From assembly GCF_000315015.1 (NCBI RefSeq), contig NZ_BAEP01000024.1, positions 1 through 64,000 on the forward strand: a stretch of DNA of 64,000 nt. Reading direction: 5' to 3'. This DNA is from Paraglaciecola mesophila KMM 241 (lineage in GTDB: Bacteria; Pseudomonadota; Gammaproteobacteria; Enterobacterales; Alteromonadaceae). Positions within the stretch are counted from its first letter, which is position 1. The number at the start of each line of letters is the position of its first letter. Positions 48,102 through 58,134 of the stretch are shown here, piece after piece. The notes under the pieces were generated by a model. The model was not told the DNA's origin, ran no database searches, and worked only from the letters and a program-made list of their open reading frames with translations. The position numbers and the translations under genes are program-made.

Positions 48102-48908
48102 CTAACTGGGCTTGCGATAACGCAAGCGGAATCTCTGCACCCGTTTATCAAATTTATGCACTATCCTGCCAATGCGCCCGCTATACACGTGAATAAATTC
48201 AATATTTCTAGCCATTAACACCGCACTTAAGTATTTCTCATGCAAAATAGCGACACTTTTATTTCGAATGACATCGTTATCGCTCGAATGAGCCCGATAC
48301 CAGCCTTTTCCAGTTGGCCTCAGCCAGCTATTGATATGTTCTTGCATGGGAGTATCAACAACGGTTTGATCAAAATAAATCGATTCGTCAGTGACTTCCT
48401 TTACCGCTGAACAAAGACGCGTATTGAGAAAAACCAGTGCTTGGAATGCAGTATAATCCAACACAAAAAAATAAGATGAAATCCATTTGGATAAGGGCAA
48501 CTTATCCACTTTATATTCTGTATTTCGGCTATCAACCCGTCCTAAAATGAAACCACGTTGGCGCTTTGCAGCCTGTTTTGATTTTAAATTATATAGCCAT
48601 GCAGTTAAACGAGAAAAATAGTGGTTCTTGTCGTAGGTGTCATTTGCGAAGCAAAATAGATCGCCGTCTTGCAAGGTATAATTCTTTTCTAAGTATTGTT
48701 TACCGGCTTGCCAGCCAGAGAACTCAAAATAGCGGTTATCCCCAGGAATAAACTCGATATTGTTTAATGATGAGCTATGTATCTGCTCGCCATTATTGAT
48801 GACGAGAATTTTAGCTTTTTTTCCGCTTGAGGTGAGAAACCGATGGAGACGTAATAGCGATTTTTCTAAGTTAACGGGCTCATATATCAAGAAAAGGCAA
48901 TATATCAT
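48102..48908 (-). CDS. glycosyltransferase-like protein
   Basis: The 268-residue protein starts MIYCLFLIYEPVNLEKSLLRLHRFLTSSG and has ILVINNGEQ, GDNRYFEFSGWQAG and FCFANDTYDKN, in the order of a GT-A-type nucleotide-sugar fold (beta strand, loop, DxD-like ND/DTYD). It looks like the proteins with a GWQ motif found in polysaccharide gene sets. No other such genes lie nearby, so function remains open. Confidence 0.55.
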   Translation of the reverse strand: MIYCLFLIYEPVNLEKSLLRLHRFLTSSGKKAKILVINNGEQIHSSSLNNIEFIPGDNRYFEFSGWQAGKQYLEKNYTLQDGDLFCFANDTYDKNHYFSRLTAWLYNLKSKQAAKRQRGFILGRVDSRNTEYKVDKLPLSKWISSYFFVLDYTAFQALVFLNTRLCSAVKEVTDESIYFDQTVVDTPMQEHINSWLRPTGKGWYRAHSSDNDVIRNKSVAILHEKYLSAVLMARNIEFIHVYSGRIGRIVHKFDKRVQRFRLRYRKPS

Positions 48909-49468
48909 GTGTCACTAACTTCATTAATGGGTTTGAGGTAGTGCTGCTCTACTGTACATCTATGGCTAAGTAAGGTTATTTGCTGCGCTGACAATTAATC
49001 AGAAAAAACAAATAACAACAGCTTGCTGGCATGCCTGCATAAATCAAAATGTCTGTTCAAACGTCGCCTGAACATCCGTTTCTGGCATTTATAATCTACA
49101 TAATGACACATTAATCTGCGCCTGTTGAGGGGCAATGCTAATAACGGAGCGCCAAGTGGGAAAACAGTAAACCGGCAAAGAGTCTTGCAACCCAATTAAA
49201 ATGTGAACTTCAATAATATCAACGGGTAAGTTAATCACTCTAAAAAAGAATGCACATTCTAGAGGTCGCAAACCATCGCGTATTAAAATCGATTGGCGAT
49301 GCTATTTTTCGCCAACTATAGTTGCTCTATCCCCATGATTATAAAGCGGGGTTTCCAATAAAAACGATAACAAAATACTGGTCAACAAATCTCTAGTTGT
49401 GCACATGTTAACCAGAATAAACGTTAACCAAACATGGATAAGAGCAACGAACAAAAGGACACGCACAT
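48909..49468. other. intergenic region before the large TonB receptor
   Basis: About 560 bp between divergent genes. It holds GGCGA/TCGCC (49295-49313) next to the perfect palindrome CAACTATAGTTG (49313-49324) and a direct repeat GTTAACCA at 49407-49414 and 49423-49430, which may be regulator sites. No gene was recognised. Confidence 0.5.
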
Positions 49469-52111
49469 ATGGATAAATCTAATACCGGCCAGCTTAAAAA
49501 GAACCCTATCGCACTATTGATTTCGCTCACATTGGGGGTTCCCATCCCTATTGTTAGCGCGCAAGAAATCGAAGAAGAGGTAGAAACACTACGTCTGGAA
49601 ACCATTACAGTTGAAGCGCAAAAGCGTCGTCAAAGTATGCAGACGGTGCCTGTTTCAGTTAGCGCCTTCTCTGGTAAGCAACTTGACCAAGCTGTACTTA
49701 AAGATATTTTTGATGTGGCTAGCATGGTGCCAGCCTCCTCTGCATTTCAAACCCAGAATGTGACCAACACTAGCTTCTCAATACGCGGTATAGGCACCTC
49801 GTCACAAAATTTTGGTTTGGATCCCTCAGTAGGGCTCTACATTGACGGTATTTATCGTGCCCGTCAAAGCTCTATGGTCAACAATTTAGTGGATATCGAA
49901 GCCGTGGAAGTGCTTCGCGGCCCTCAAGGTACGTTATTTGGGAAAAATACGCCTTCAGGCGCAATTCTGATCCGTTCCGTTGCACCAAGCCATGATGGTG
50001 CGAATAACTTTATCGAAGGCACAGTTGGAAATTATGGTTTACTTAACTATTCCGCTGCGGCGTCCGTGTCTGCTATTGATAATATACTGGCATTCCGCGT
50101 GACTGGTTTTGGTAGTCAGCGTGATGGTTTCGTTAGCGAAGTCAGCACAGGAAGTGACGTCCTAAATGATCGAGACCGCTGGGGCGCGAGACTTCAAGCC
50201 TTATATACTCCAAGTGACGATGTCACTTTGCGCATTATTGCTGATTACGCGGAAATTGATGAAATTTGCTGCGCCGCACCAGTACAAGTCAGTAATGCTC
50301 AAGCCACGGGTATAGAAGGTAAATTTGGCACCGACAGTCTTCTATCTCAAGCGCCGTTTAATGCCACTATATTTGATGGAAGTGACTTTTTCGATTACAA
50401 AGTCGCACTGTCATTTTTACCTGAGTCACAGGTAGAAGATAGCGGGTTGTCAGCTGAGTTGAACTGGGATATCAATGAGCAATTTACCTTGGTGTCTATT
50501 TCCGCTTATCGTAATTTCGACTCCTATGACAACATAGACAGCGACTTTACGGATGCTCATTTGTTTGGCACACGAAATGACTCCCAGCAAAATTCATTTT
50601 CCCAAGAATTACGAATCGATTACACGAGTGACCGCGTCACAGGAATACTCGGCGCTTACTACTTTAGGCAAGATTTAGATCTCGATTACAGCTTATATAC
50701 TGGCGAGCAATTCAATGACTTTTTTCTGGCTGGCTTCGCGCAAGGAGCATTCAATGATCTGCTCGCTGGCATTGATGCTTTAAGCATCGCGACCAATGGT
50801 CTTATTGCAGCGTCGGCCTCTCCAGCCCCTGCATCGACCAGCTTTGATCACCGCGCAGATCAAAAACATGAAAGCTACGCTATTTTTGGTCAAATTGACT
50901 ACCAACTTTCCGAAACACTCACCCTAACCACAGGTTTACGTTATACCGATGAAAGTAAGGATCTCTCGACTATTTTTAGTGAAGTATTACCCGCAGATTC
51001 AACCTTTCCAACCTTCTTCACCTCGGTTGGTGATCCAGCGGATCCTGAGTCAATTGTGCCAGGCTCACTACTTTACGGTGCAGGTGTAGCCGGTAACGTT
51101 TTGGCGGGCATTCAAGCCAATACTATTGATATTACAACGGCTAACGGCCAAGCAGCACTGGCTGCTCTGGCTCCGTTTCAAACGCTGGGTTGGGGGTTCA
51201 ATCCGCTTGGCGCCATTACCGCTGCTCGCTCAGATATTTCTGATACCTTAGATGATGACCAAATTACCGGCACACTGAAACTCAGCTACACCCCAAATAG
51301 AAACACACTCATGTATGTCTCATACGGCACAGGTTATAAATCTGGGGGGACCAACACCGATAGAATATCAGAAGGCTTCGACCCTATATTCGCTGCTGAG
51401 AAATCCAGATCGCTGGAAATTGGTATTAAGAGAGACTTTCCAGAACAAGATCTTAGGGTTAACGCCGCAATACACTCAACTAACGTAGATGACATTCAAG
51501 CGAATACATTTACCGGCACAGGATTTAATCTACAAAATGCAGGGGATTATAAAACCTCTGGCTTAGAAGTAGAGCTAACGTGGCTGCCTACCGATACTAT
51601 TGAAGTCGGTTTTGTGTATGCCAGAGTCAATGCGGAGTATGACAACTTTACGCGCGGCAATTGTTGGATAGCCTACACGTGGCACACCGGTATTACCGAT
51701 CCCGGACAAGAAATTTCGGAGTCGGGTGCACCGAATCCTTATTGCGATCGCTCTGGTGACCGCCCAACTGGCGAGCCAGAAGACTATGCCATGTTAAGAG
51801 TGAAAAAGGATTTCATCATTAGTGATGGCGTCGATGCCCATATCGTAGCTGAATACTCTTACACGGGGGATGTCGTTTTAGATGGCAGTAATGATCCCTT
51901 CGCCGTGCAAGACTCATACAGCTTGCTTAACTTGCGTTTCTTTATGAACTTCGCGAAATACGATATGGATTTGGTTTTCTGGGGTCGCAATGTGCTGGAC
52001 GAGGAATATATTAACCATGTGAATTTTAATACGCCTTTGCAAGAGGGTAAATTCAACGCCTATATTTCTGACCCTGCTACGTTTGGCATCACACTGAGAA
52101 AACGCTTTTAA
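49469..52111 (+). CDS. large TonB-dependent receptor
   Basis: The 880-residue outer-membrane receptor has a signal peptide (about 1-31, ending IVSAQE), a TonB box-like ETITVEAQKR, and a plug with VEVLRGPQGTLFGKNTPSGAILIRS. The barrel ends in TLRKRF. It is of the sphingomonad/Alteromonas type often linked to glycan or aromatic uptake, not the classical siderophore type. An AAGGAC site precedes the ATG. A perfect terminator follows. No enzyme gene nearby reveals a substrate. Confidence 0.92.
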   Translation: MDKSNTGQLKKNPIALLISLTLGVPIPIVSAQEIEEEVETLRLETITVEAQKRRQSMQTVPVSVSAFSGKQLDQAVLKDIFDVASMVPASSAFQTQNVTNTSFSIRGIGTSSQNFGLDPSVGLYIDGIYRARQSSMVNNLVDIEAVEVLRGPQGTLFGKNTPSGAILIRSVAPSHDGANNFIEGTVGNYGLLNYSAAASVSAIDNILAFRVTGFGSQRDGFVSEVSTGSDVLNDRDRWGARLQALYTPSDDVTLRIIADYAEIDEICCAAPVQVSNAQATGIEGKFGTDSLLSQAPFNATIFDGSDFFDYKVALSFLPESQVEDSGLSAELNWDINEQFTLVSISAYRNFDSYDNIDSDFTDAHLFGTRNDSQQNSFSQELRIDYTSDRVTGILGAYYFRQDLDLDYSLYTGEQFNDFFLAGFAQGAFNDLLAGIDALSIATNGLIAASASPAPASTSFDHRADQKHESYAIFGQIDYQLSETLTLTTGLRYTDESKDLSTIFSEVLPADSTFPTFFTSVGDPADPESIVPGSLLYGAGVAGNVLAGIQANTIDITTANGQAALAALAPFQTLGWGFNPLGAITAARSDISDTLDDDQITGTLKLSYTPNRNTLMYVSYGTGYKSGGTNTDRISEGFDPIFAAEKSRSLEIGIKRDFPEQDLRVNAAIHSTNVDDIQANTFTGTGFNLQNAGDYKTSGLEVELTWLPTDTIEVGFVYARVNAEYDNFTRGNCWIAYTWHTGITDPGQEISESGAPNPYCDRSGDRPTGEPEDYAMLRVKKDFIISDGVDAHIVAEYSYTGDVVLDGSNDPFAVQDSYSLLNLRFFMNFAKYDMDLVFWGRNVLDEEYINHVNFNTPLQEGKFNAYISDPATFGITLRKRF

Positions 52112-52225
52112 CGGCAGTGGCTAATTATTTAATGAAGTTGGAGTAATACCATTCCACGTTCCGTTCCACGCCAATAAGGGATCACTTATTCGCGTGGCTT
52201 GTCACGTGGATTGGCTTAAACAAAG

Positions 52226-52249
52226 AAACCGGCAGCTGCCGGTTTTTTT
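52226..52249 (+). terminator. terminator of the large TonB receptor
   Basis: AAACCGGC-AGCT-GCCGGTTT is a perfect palindrome followed by more T. It reaches into the stop codon of the convergent TPR gene (52248-52250), so the two transcripts meet here. Confidence 0.9.
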
Positions 52250-55200
52250 ATTGCCAACGAGCATCCCTAGCATTGTCTATGTTGCTGCGCATGGCGCTAA
52301 TGAATGGATGGTCTTTGTTATAAATAACTAATCCCGCAGCTAACGCCATTTCATAATATTCAATCGCCTTTTTATACTCTGCTTTCGCGTACCATGCGCT
52401 ACCAAGATTGCTTCGCGTCGCCGCCACATTCGGGTGATTTTCACCGAGGGTTTGCACGTAGATCGCCAGCGCCTTTTCGTAATATGTTATGGCTTTGTCG
52501 TACTGCCCTTTCGCTTGCCAGCAACTGGCTAAACTGTTCTGGCGTATGGCGACTGACGGATGATTTTCCCCCAACATGCGGATCCCGCTTTTCAGTGCTA
52601 ATTTATAGTAGCTAATCGCTTTGTCATATTGCTTAAGTGCTTTAAAAACACTCCCTAAATTACTGCGCCTTTTGGCCACTGCTGGATGATCTTCACCAAA
52701 GTGTTTAATACCGCCTTGTAGTGCTAACTCATAATATTGTATCGCTTTATCGTAGTCTCCCAACGATTCCCAAGCACTGCCTAAGTTACTTTGTCTGATG
52801 GCCACCGCGGGGTGGTCTTGACCAAAGGTGTTTATCCCACTGTTAAGTGCTAATTGATAATATTCAATCGCTTTTTCATATTGCCCTTTGGCTGACCACA
52901 AACTACCTAAATTACTCCACCTTATGGCTACCGACGGATGGGCTTCTCCAAAGGTTGCAATACCACTACCAAGGGCCAATTCGTAATATTCTATTGCTCG
53001 GTCGTATTGGCCTTTTGCCTTGAATATTCGACCAAGACTACTGCGTATCTCAGCGACATCAGGATGTTCTTCCCCCAAGCTCAGAATAGTGCTAGCCAAC
53101 GCCTGCTCATATAACCCTAAGGCTTTATCATATTGGCCCTTAGCCAACCAGAGACTGCCCATATGGCTCTGCGTTGTTGCCACGACTGGATGCTGTTCAC
53201 CTAGAGATTGCTGACCACCCACTAAGGCGAGTTGATAATATTCGTTGGCCTTATCAAATAGCCCTTGCGCTTGCCATGCACTGCCTAGATGATTGTATGT
53301 TTTAGCGACTTCAGGATGTGCGTTACCGTATTTTTCAAGCGTGTGTTGCAGGGCCAAATCGTAATACTCAATCGCCTTGTCGTAATCGCCCTGAATTTGC
53401 CACAAACTTCCCAAAAGCCTGCGCGTGACGGCGACGTTAGGGTGATTATCCCCAAAGGTTTTTTTGTCACTGGCAAGCGCCGAGGCATAAAACTCCATCG
53501 CTTTGTCATATTGACCTTTTTCCTGCCACACACTGCCAAGCTGCCTGCGCGTATCAGCCACTTCGGGATGGCTCTCAGTAAAGGTTAACAAGCTACTGCT
53601 AAGAGCAAGTTGATAGTATTTGATAGCCTTATCGTACTCACCTTTAGCTTGCCAAAGACCGCCTAACAGGCGATGCGTAACGGCAACACCTGGGTGCTCA
53701 CCCCCAAAAGTTTTTATATCACTGGTTAACGCCAACTCGTAAAAACCTAAGGCTTTATCGTATTGCCCTTTCTCCTGCCAAGCCCGGCCGAGCTGACGCC
53801 GAGTTTTAGCCACGCTTGGGTGACTATCCCCAAATTTAAGCAAGTGGCTCTGATAGGCTAAATCATAAAATCCGATCGCCTTATCATATTGCCCTTTTGC
53901 CCCCCATAAGCTGCCAAGTAGCGCATGGGTTAACGCCACATTTGGGTGATCTTCACCAAATGTATTTATCTCGCTTTTTAACGCTTGCTCATAGTAATTT
54001 TGCGACTTCGTGTATTGGCCTTTAGCTTGCCAAACGCTTCCAAGTTGACGATGAATGCTGGCAACTTCTGTATGGCCAGGGCTGAAAATCACCAAACTAC
54101 TGGTGAGCGCAAGCTCATACAGTTTCGTTGCTTCATCAAACTGGCCTCTGGCTTGTAAGAGGCTGCCCAAACGCTTGCGCGTGTCTGCAACACTGGGATG
54201 GACAGCTCCGAACGTCTTGATGTCACTCGTCAACGCTTGCTGGTAGTACACTAATGATTTGTCGTATTGACCCTTTTTATGCCAAGCACTGCCCAATTGC
54301 CTGCGCGTGCTAGCAACGTCAGGGTGGCTTTCACCAAAAATTAGTATGTTGATTTGCAGCGCTTTTTCATATTGCTCAATCGCTTTTTTATATTGGCCTT
54401 TGGCTTCCCAAGCGCTACCTAAACTATTTAGCATCACCGCCACAAAAGGGTGGTCTTTTCCAACAGAATTTAAACTGCTCGTTAAGGCGAGAGTGTAGTA
54501 TTCAATCGCTTTACCGTACTGCCCTTGAATCTGCCAAACATTACCCAGTTTGTTGCGTCTCGTGGCCACAGTAGGATGATTCTCACCCAGTTGACGTATG
54601 CCACTTTCTAAGGCTAATTCGTAGAACGCAACCGCCTTTTTATACTGTCCTTTTGCTTCCCACGCACTGCCTAGATTACTGCGCCGAATGGCTACCGAGG
54701 GATGGTCGTCCCCCAAAGTGGCAATGCCGTTTTCCAGTGCCAGCGTGTAGTATCGGATGGCCTTGTCGTAGTCACCTTTGGCTTGGAACACTAAACCGAT
54801 ATTGCTTCTTATCGTTGCAATAAACGTGGAGTCTTTGTCTAAGTTTTTAACGCTACTTGCAAGCGCTAATTCATAGTATTCGAGGGCTTTATCGTATTGC
54901 CCTTTGGCATGCCAAACTAACCCCAAGTTACTGCGAATAGAAGCGATTTCCTGATGGCCGTCGCCGTAGTTTTCTATGCTGCTAACAAGTGCCAACTGAT
55001 AATAAGTGATTGCCTTGTCGTATTGACCTTTTGCTTTATGCGCGAGCGCTAAATTATTATGCGTTGTCGCCACATTAGGGTGTGCTTCGCCAAAGAGGTT
55101 AATGTCGTCTTCAAGGGCTTGCTGAAATGCCTCTATCGCTTTGTCGTATTCGCCTTTACTGTACCAAGACGCTCCCAACTGGCCGTATGTCATTGTGCTG

Positions 55201-55370
55201 TTGGTCTGACTACTTTGACTGTTGGCAGTGGTGAGGATTGCTGGCAAAACAGCGACGATAAGCAAAAGAAGTATTTTATTTAAAAAGTGTGCTGTGTAAC
55301 CTGATGATGTCTTTGTTTGGCGGGGCTGCTTAACAAAAGATTTAAAGTGACAGTGATGTGTTCCGTTCAT
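52248..55370 (-). CDS. exported protein with 23 kinesin-light-chain-type TPR units
   Basis: The product of about 1040 residues has an N-terminal membrane or signal segment (about 33-52, LLLLIVAVLPAILTTANS) and then 23 copies of a 42-residue TPR unit. The unit has the form KGQYDKAIEYYELAL...FGENHPSVAIRRSNLGSAW. All units fit kinesin-light-chain-type TPRs, which bind peptides. No other domain is visible. It is probably periplasmic. The repeat is also visible in the DNA (period 126 bp). The start is set at the ATG at 55370; a GTG at 55376 is possible. Confidence 0.9.
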   Translation of the reverse strand: MNGTHHCHFKSFVKQPRQTKTSSGYTAHFLNKILLLLIVAVLPAILTTANSQSSQTNSTMTYGQLGASWYSKGEYDKAIEAFQQALEDDINLFGEAHPNVATTHNNLALAHKAKGQYDKAITYYQLALVSSIENYGDGHQEIASIRSNLGLVWHAKGQYDKALEYYELALASSVKNLDKDSTFIATIRSNIGLVFQAKGDYDKAIRYYTLALENGIATLGDDHPSVAIRRSNLGSAWEAKGQYKKAVAFYELALESGIRQLGENHPTVATRRNKLGNVWQIQGQYGKAIEYYTLALTSSLNSVGKDHPFVAVMLNSLGSAWEAKGQYKKAIEQYEKALQINILIFGESHPDVASTRRQLGSAWHKKGQYDKSLVYYQQALTSDIKTFGAVHPSVADTRKRLGSLLQARGQFDEATKLYELALTSSLVIFSPGHTEVASIHRQLGSVWQAKGQYTKSQNYYEQALKSEINTFGEDHPNVALTHALLGSLWGAKGQYDKAIGFYDLAYQSHLLKFGDSHPSVAKTRRQLGRAWQEKGQYDKALGFYELALTSDIKTFGGEHPGVAVTHRLLGGLWQAKGEYDKAIKYYQLALSSSLLTFTESHPEVADTRRQLGSVWQEKGQYDKAMEFYASALASDKKTFGDNHPNVAVTRRLLGSLWQIQGDYDKAIEYYDLALQHTLEKYGNAHPEVAKTYNHLGSAWQAQGLFDKANEYYQLALVGGQQSLGEQHPVVATTQSHMGSLWLAKGQYDKALGLYEQALASTILSLGEEHPDVAEIRSSLGRIFKAKGQYDRAIEYYELALGSGIATFGEAHPSVAIRWSNLGSLWSAKGQYEKAIEYYQLALNSGINTFGQDHPAVAIRQSNLGSAWESLGDYDKAIQYYELALQGGIKHFGEDHPAVAKRRSNLGSVFKALKQYDKAISYYKLALKSGIRMLGENHPSVAIRQNSLASCWQAKGQYDKAITYYEKALAIYVQTLGENHPNVAATRSNLGSAWYAKAEYKKAIEYYEMALAAGLVIYNKDHPFISAMRSNIDNARDARWQ
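52300..55230 (-). repeat. 126-bp tandem coding repeat (23 units)
   Basis: The TPR gene is built of units of 42 codons. All units share GGxYDKA and HPxVAxxRxxLG but differ in many bases, so expansion is old and under selection for the protein. Individual motifs such as TATTG, CCTTT and AAAG recur at 126-bp steps. Confidence 0.8.
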
Positions 55371-55757
55371 ACGCACTCAACTACCCAGTTCGAATCTAAC
55401 CATTATTGATATCAAATGATAATTAGCTGACACGATGAAAGTGGAGTGATGAACTTTAGCAAACTTTACTTGGTCAGTTTATATCGTCGTTTTTTTGAGT
55501 ATTTCAAGAAAGAAAAGATTCAATATACGGGGTATAAGAAACACAGCATCCTAGCTCTTCACTTTATAGTAGTAAGTCTGGGTTAAATGTCTATCACTCA
55601 ATGCGATTAGTGAGCTTGTCGTACCATTGGGCAATGATTTTGTGCCTAAGTAAATTGAATAAGAGCCCATATTTAGCACGGAATAAAACAGTAGCGCGCT
55701 TTGACGCACTACTGTCCGTCTATCCGAAGGGTAATCTTGAGTCTCGCTATTTAATGA
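55371..55757. other. intergenic region between the TPR and metallophosphoesterase genes
   Basis: About 390 bp, with the likely promoter of the TPR gene and the terminator of the metallophosphoesterase (55683-55716). An 84-codon frame at 55601-55855 on the plus strand overlaps the metallophosphoesterase end and has no ribosome site, so I do not accept it as a gene. Confidence 0.55.
55683..55716 (-). terminator. terminator of the metallophosphoesterase gene
   Basis: On the minus strand ACAGTAG-GCG pairs with CGC-CTACTGT (one mismatch) around a 6-base loop and is followed by TTTTATT. It lies about 40 bases after the stop codon. Confidence 0.7.
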
Positions 55758-57704
55758 TTAATCTAGTGAGAACTCATCAAATAATTGTACTTGTGAATCG
55801 AGGTCAGTTGGGTCAAAAACATAGCTTTTTACCGTTCCTGTACCAGTATCCATAACAGAAAATACAGATAGCGTATTACTGGTTACAAAAGGCAAGTTAG
55901 GGTAATTTTCATTTTCAAAATCCATTGGGCTAAACACACTCGGAAAACTCATTGCTCTGCCATGCGGATCCCCATTGGGTGGGTAATTTGCGATTGACCA
56001 ACGGGGCGTATCCGAGTTCACATCAGCCCAAAAATCAGCATAACTTGCGCGTACATCCTTAGTATACTCGCCCGTGGTATCTATGTAGTAAGCACCATAA
56101 GAATTTCCCACATTTGAGCTTTCTAAATAATGCATGTTGTCTACTTGGGCTCTATTCCATAGGTGTGAATGCCCAATGTGAACCAGATTAACGCCATTTT
56201 CTAGCAGCATTGGCTCAATGTCATTCATCCAAACATCTTGGGCTAAAGGATACTGATAACGTACTTCAGTTATATCGTCCAGCATGGGTTCCACCGTGTC
56301 AGTCCATGTCTCTTGAGACAAAGGAAAAGTCACCTCAGTGATAGTTTCAGCACCTGCGCTGCTGGTTTGTACTAGTTGCATTACCGGCTGAGAAAGCACC
56401 GGCACTGTATTGTCTCCCAAGCCAAAAACACCTTGGTGAGCCATAACCACTTTGTATTTTGCATTCTTAAACTCATCGCTTTGCATGGTATTTTCTAGCC
56501 ATGCGTATTGCTCTGAGTCCTTATCGAAGCGTTCGAATAAGAATTCACCGAATCCCCATTGAGAAGGCTCTTGTAAGGTACTCAAACCTTCTACAAATTT
56601 AGATTTATTGTCCCCTGAAACACTCCATGAGCGCCATATTCTTGAGACATTCATCGAGATAATAAATACATCGCCAAACGAGCTAGAGAAATACTCTTCA
56701 CCACCTAGGCCATCATCAGGGAATGAGAATATATCTAAAAAGCTTTGTTGATTGTGTGAGTTATCAGCGATCCACTGTGCTTTAATATCAGCATCATCAT
56801 TAGGGTTAACCTCGGCTTTGACTTGTTCGTACGCTACCTCTGCGTACCACTGGGGCTGTGGATCATTAAAGCTGCCATTTAAGCTGTAACTTTCATCGTC
56901 TGGTGCGTATCGACCCATTACTTCGTGATTGCCAATGGTGCCAAATAACGGAGCATGTTGCAGAATTTCGCCACCGTTGTAAGGAAACCCCGGCAAGTAC
57001 TTTTGGTAATGGCCTTGTAACGCAGGGAAAAAGCCAGGCGCATTGTCTTTTGCCTGATCAAACCATTCTGATGCGCGGTCTGGTACGTTTACAAAATCCC
57101 CTGCGAAGAATACCGCATCAGGTGTACCAACGGTTTCAACAACCTTCTGATAATTCGCTACAACGTTCTTTTTCGACTGCAAATCAGACGTGAGCAGTAT
57201 CATCAATGCTTGATCTTTGGCAGGCTCTGGCGCCAAAGTAAATGTACTACTGGTAAATTCAAAACCGTCACTGTCAGTACTCGTAATGGAGTAATTTACA
57301 CGCTCTCCCTGAGTCAAATCTGTCGCTGTCGCTTCATGACGGTAGATTGGTCGATACGTCACTGCATCGTAGGTTTCCCCAAACTGTTGCGATGAAGCAT
57401 CTTCCATCATTCGGGTTAATGCTGTGGTCGTGACTTGAGAGGTCGTTTTGTCATCATAGGTCAAGCTATGTTGGCTACCTTCAAAATTGGTGAACCAAAC
57501 TACATTGACTGTTTTTTCAGAAGGTTTTTGTAAGAACGGGTCACTCAATAGCTTGTGAGCTGGGTTAACACTGACCGGGTCTTCTACAGGAACTTCCACT
57601 TCAACTATTTTGTCGTCATCACAGGCACTAAGGCCAGCTATCAAACATACAGCACCCATTGAACGGGCTATCTTCGACATTTTATTCATTTCCATTCTCA
57701 TCAA
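55758..57704 (-). CDS. lipoprotein metallophosphoesterase with N-terminal Fn3-like domain
   Basis: The 648-residue protein has a lipoprotein signal (LIAGLSAC, Cys28) and an Fn3-like domain (about 55-160). The calcineurin-like fold has its metal motifs in order: TSDLQ (D-x-Q in place of the common D-x-H), FAGDFVNVPD, IGNHEVMG, VMAHQGVFG and HIGHSHLW. It resembles purple acid phosphatase-like enzymes that act on phosphoesters outside the cytoplasm. Candidate Pho boxes lie upstream, so phosphate control is likely. It is a single gene. Possible starts are within the first eight residues. Confidence 0.88.
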   Translation of the reverse strand: MMRMEMNKMSKIARSMGAVCLIAGLSACDDDKIVEVEVPVEDPVSVNPAHKLLSDPFLQKPSEKTVNVVWFTNFEGSQHSLTYDDKTTSQVTTTALTRMMEDASSQQFGETYDAVTYRPIYRHEATATDLTQGERVNYSITSTDSDGFEFTSSTFTLAPEPAKDQALMILLTSDLQSKKNVVANYQKVVETVGTPDAVFFAGDFVNVPDRASEWFDQAKDNAPGFFPALQGHYQKYLPGFPYNGGEILQHAPLFGTIGNHEVMGRYAPDDESYSLNGSFNDPQPQWYAEVAYEQVKAEVNPNDDADIKAQWIADNSHNQQSFLDIFSFPDDGLGGEEYFSSSFGDVFIISMNVSRIWRSWSVSGDNKSKFVEGLSTLQEPSQWGFGEFLFERFDKDSEQYAWLENTMQSDEFKNAKYKVVMAHQGVFGLGDNTVPVLSQPVMQLVQTSSAGAETITEVTFPLSQETWTDTVEPMLDDITEVRYQYPLAQDVWMNDIEPMLLENGVNLVHIGHSHLWNRAQVDNMHYLESSNVGNSYGAYYIDTTGEYTKDVRASYADFWADVNSDTPRWSIANYPPNGDPHGRAMSFPSVFSPMDFENENYPNLPFVTSNTLSVFSVMDTGTGTVKSYVFDPTDLDSQVQLFDEFSLD

Positions 57705-58134
57705 TTAACGGTAGGTTGAATTGCTTATTCATAACCAAGAAGTTTGAACGACTAAATAATTCAAGGAAAAGACTAGATGAGTAGAAAGACAGAAATGTTA
57801 CATCGCAAAACTGTTATAAAACTTTCACAATTCACTAGTTTATGACAGAAAGGCGACTAAATCAGCTATAAGCTAGGTATGTTGCAGGATGAAAAAGATG
57901 TGAGCGGTAAGCAAATTCCCCTTAGCGAGAAAAATTGACACTATATTTCCAAATTCAGGTTCGACAATAACGCCAGTGCCATGTGCACTTTTAGGTAGAG
58001 AAGGGCCGTCAGCCAAGAAGGGCCATCACAGGAAAACGACCGCTCTTGGCTATAAGTAACACTAGACAATCGCGGTTATGCGGCGATGAGCTTTAGCCGC
58101 CCATCGCCACTGAATAGAAATTCTAGTTAAAGAC
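57705..58134. other. intergenic region with Pho boxes and a hairpin after the efflux operon
   Basis: About 430 bp. Besides the Pho boxes, GGCGATG (58082-58088) pairs with CATCGCC (58102-58108) just after the outer-membrane channel gene, but it has no T-run. No gene was seen. Confidence 0.5.
57786..57848. promoter_or_regulatory. candidate Pho boxes upstream of the metallophosphoesterase
   Basis: Two candidates are visible. On the minus strand, ATGTAAC-ATTT-CTGTCTT (57803-57786) has the 7-4-7 layout of a PhoB site with 11 of 14 consensus bases in gene orientation. On the plus strand, CTGTTAT-AAAA-CTTTCAC (57811-57828) matches 12 of 14, but it points the other way. A third CTGTCAT half lies on the minus strand at 57848-57842. 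They are 82-144 bp before the start codon. Confidence 0.6.

Noticed and set aside
55601-55855. 84-codon frame on the plus strand
   Set aside because: It runs over the minus-strand terminator and the end of the metallophosphoesterase, with no ribosome site and no known product.
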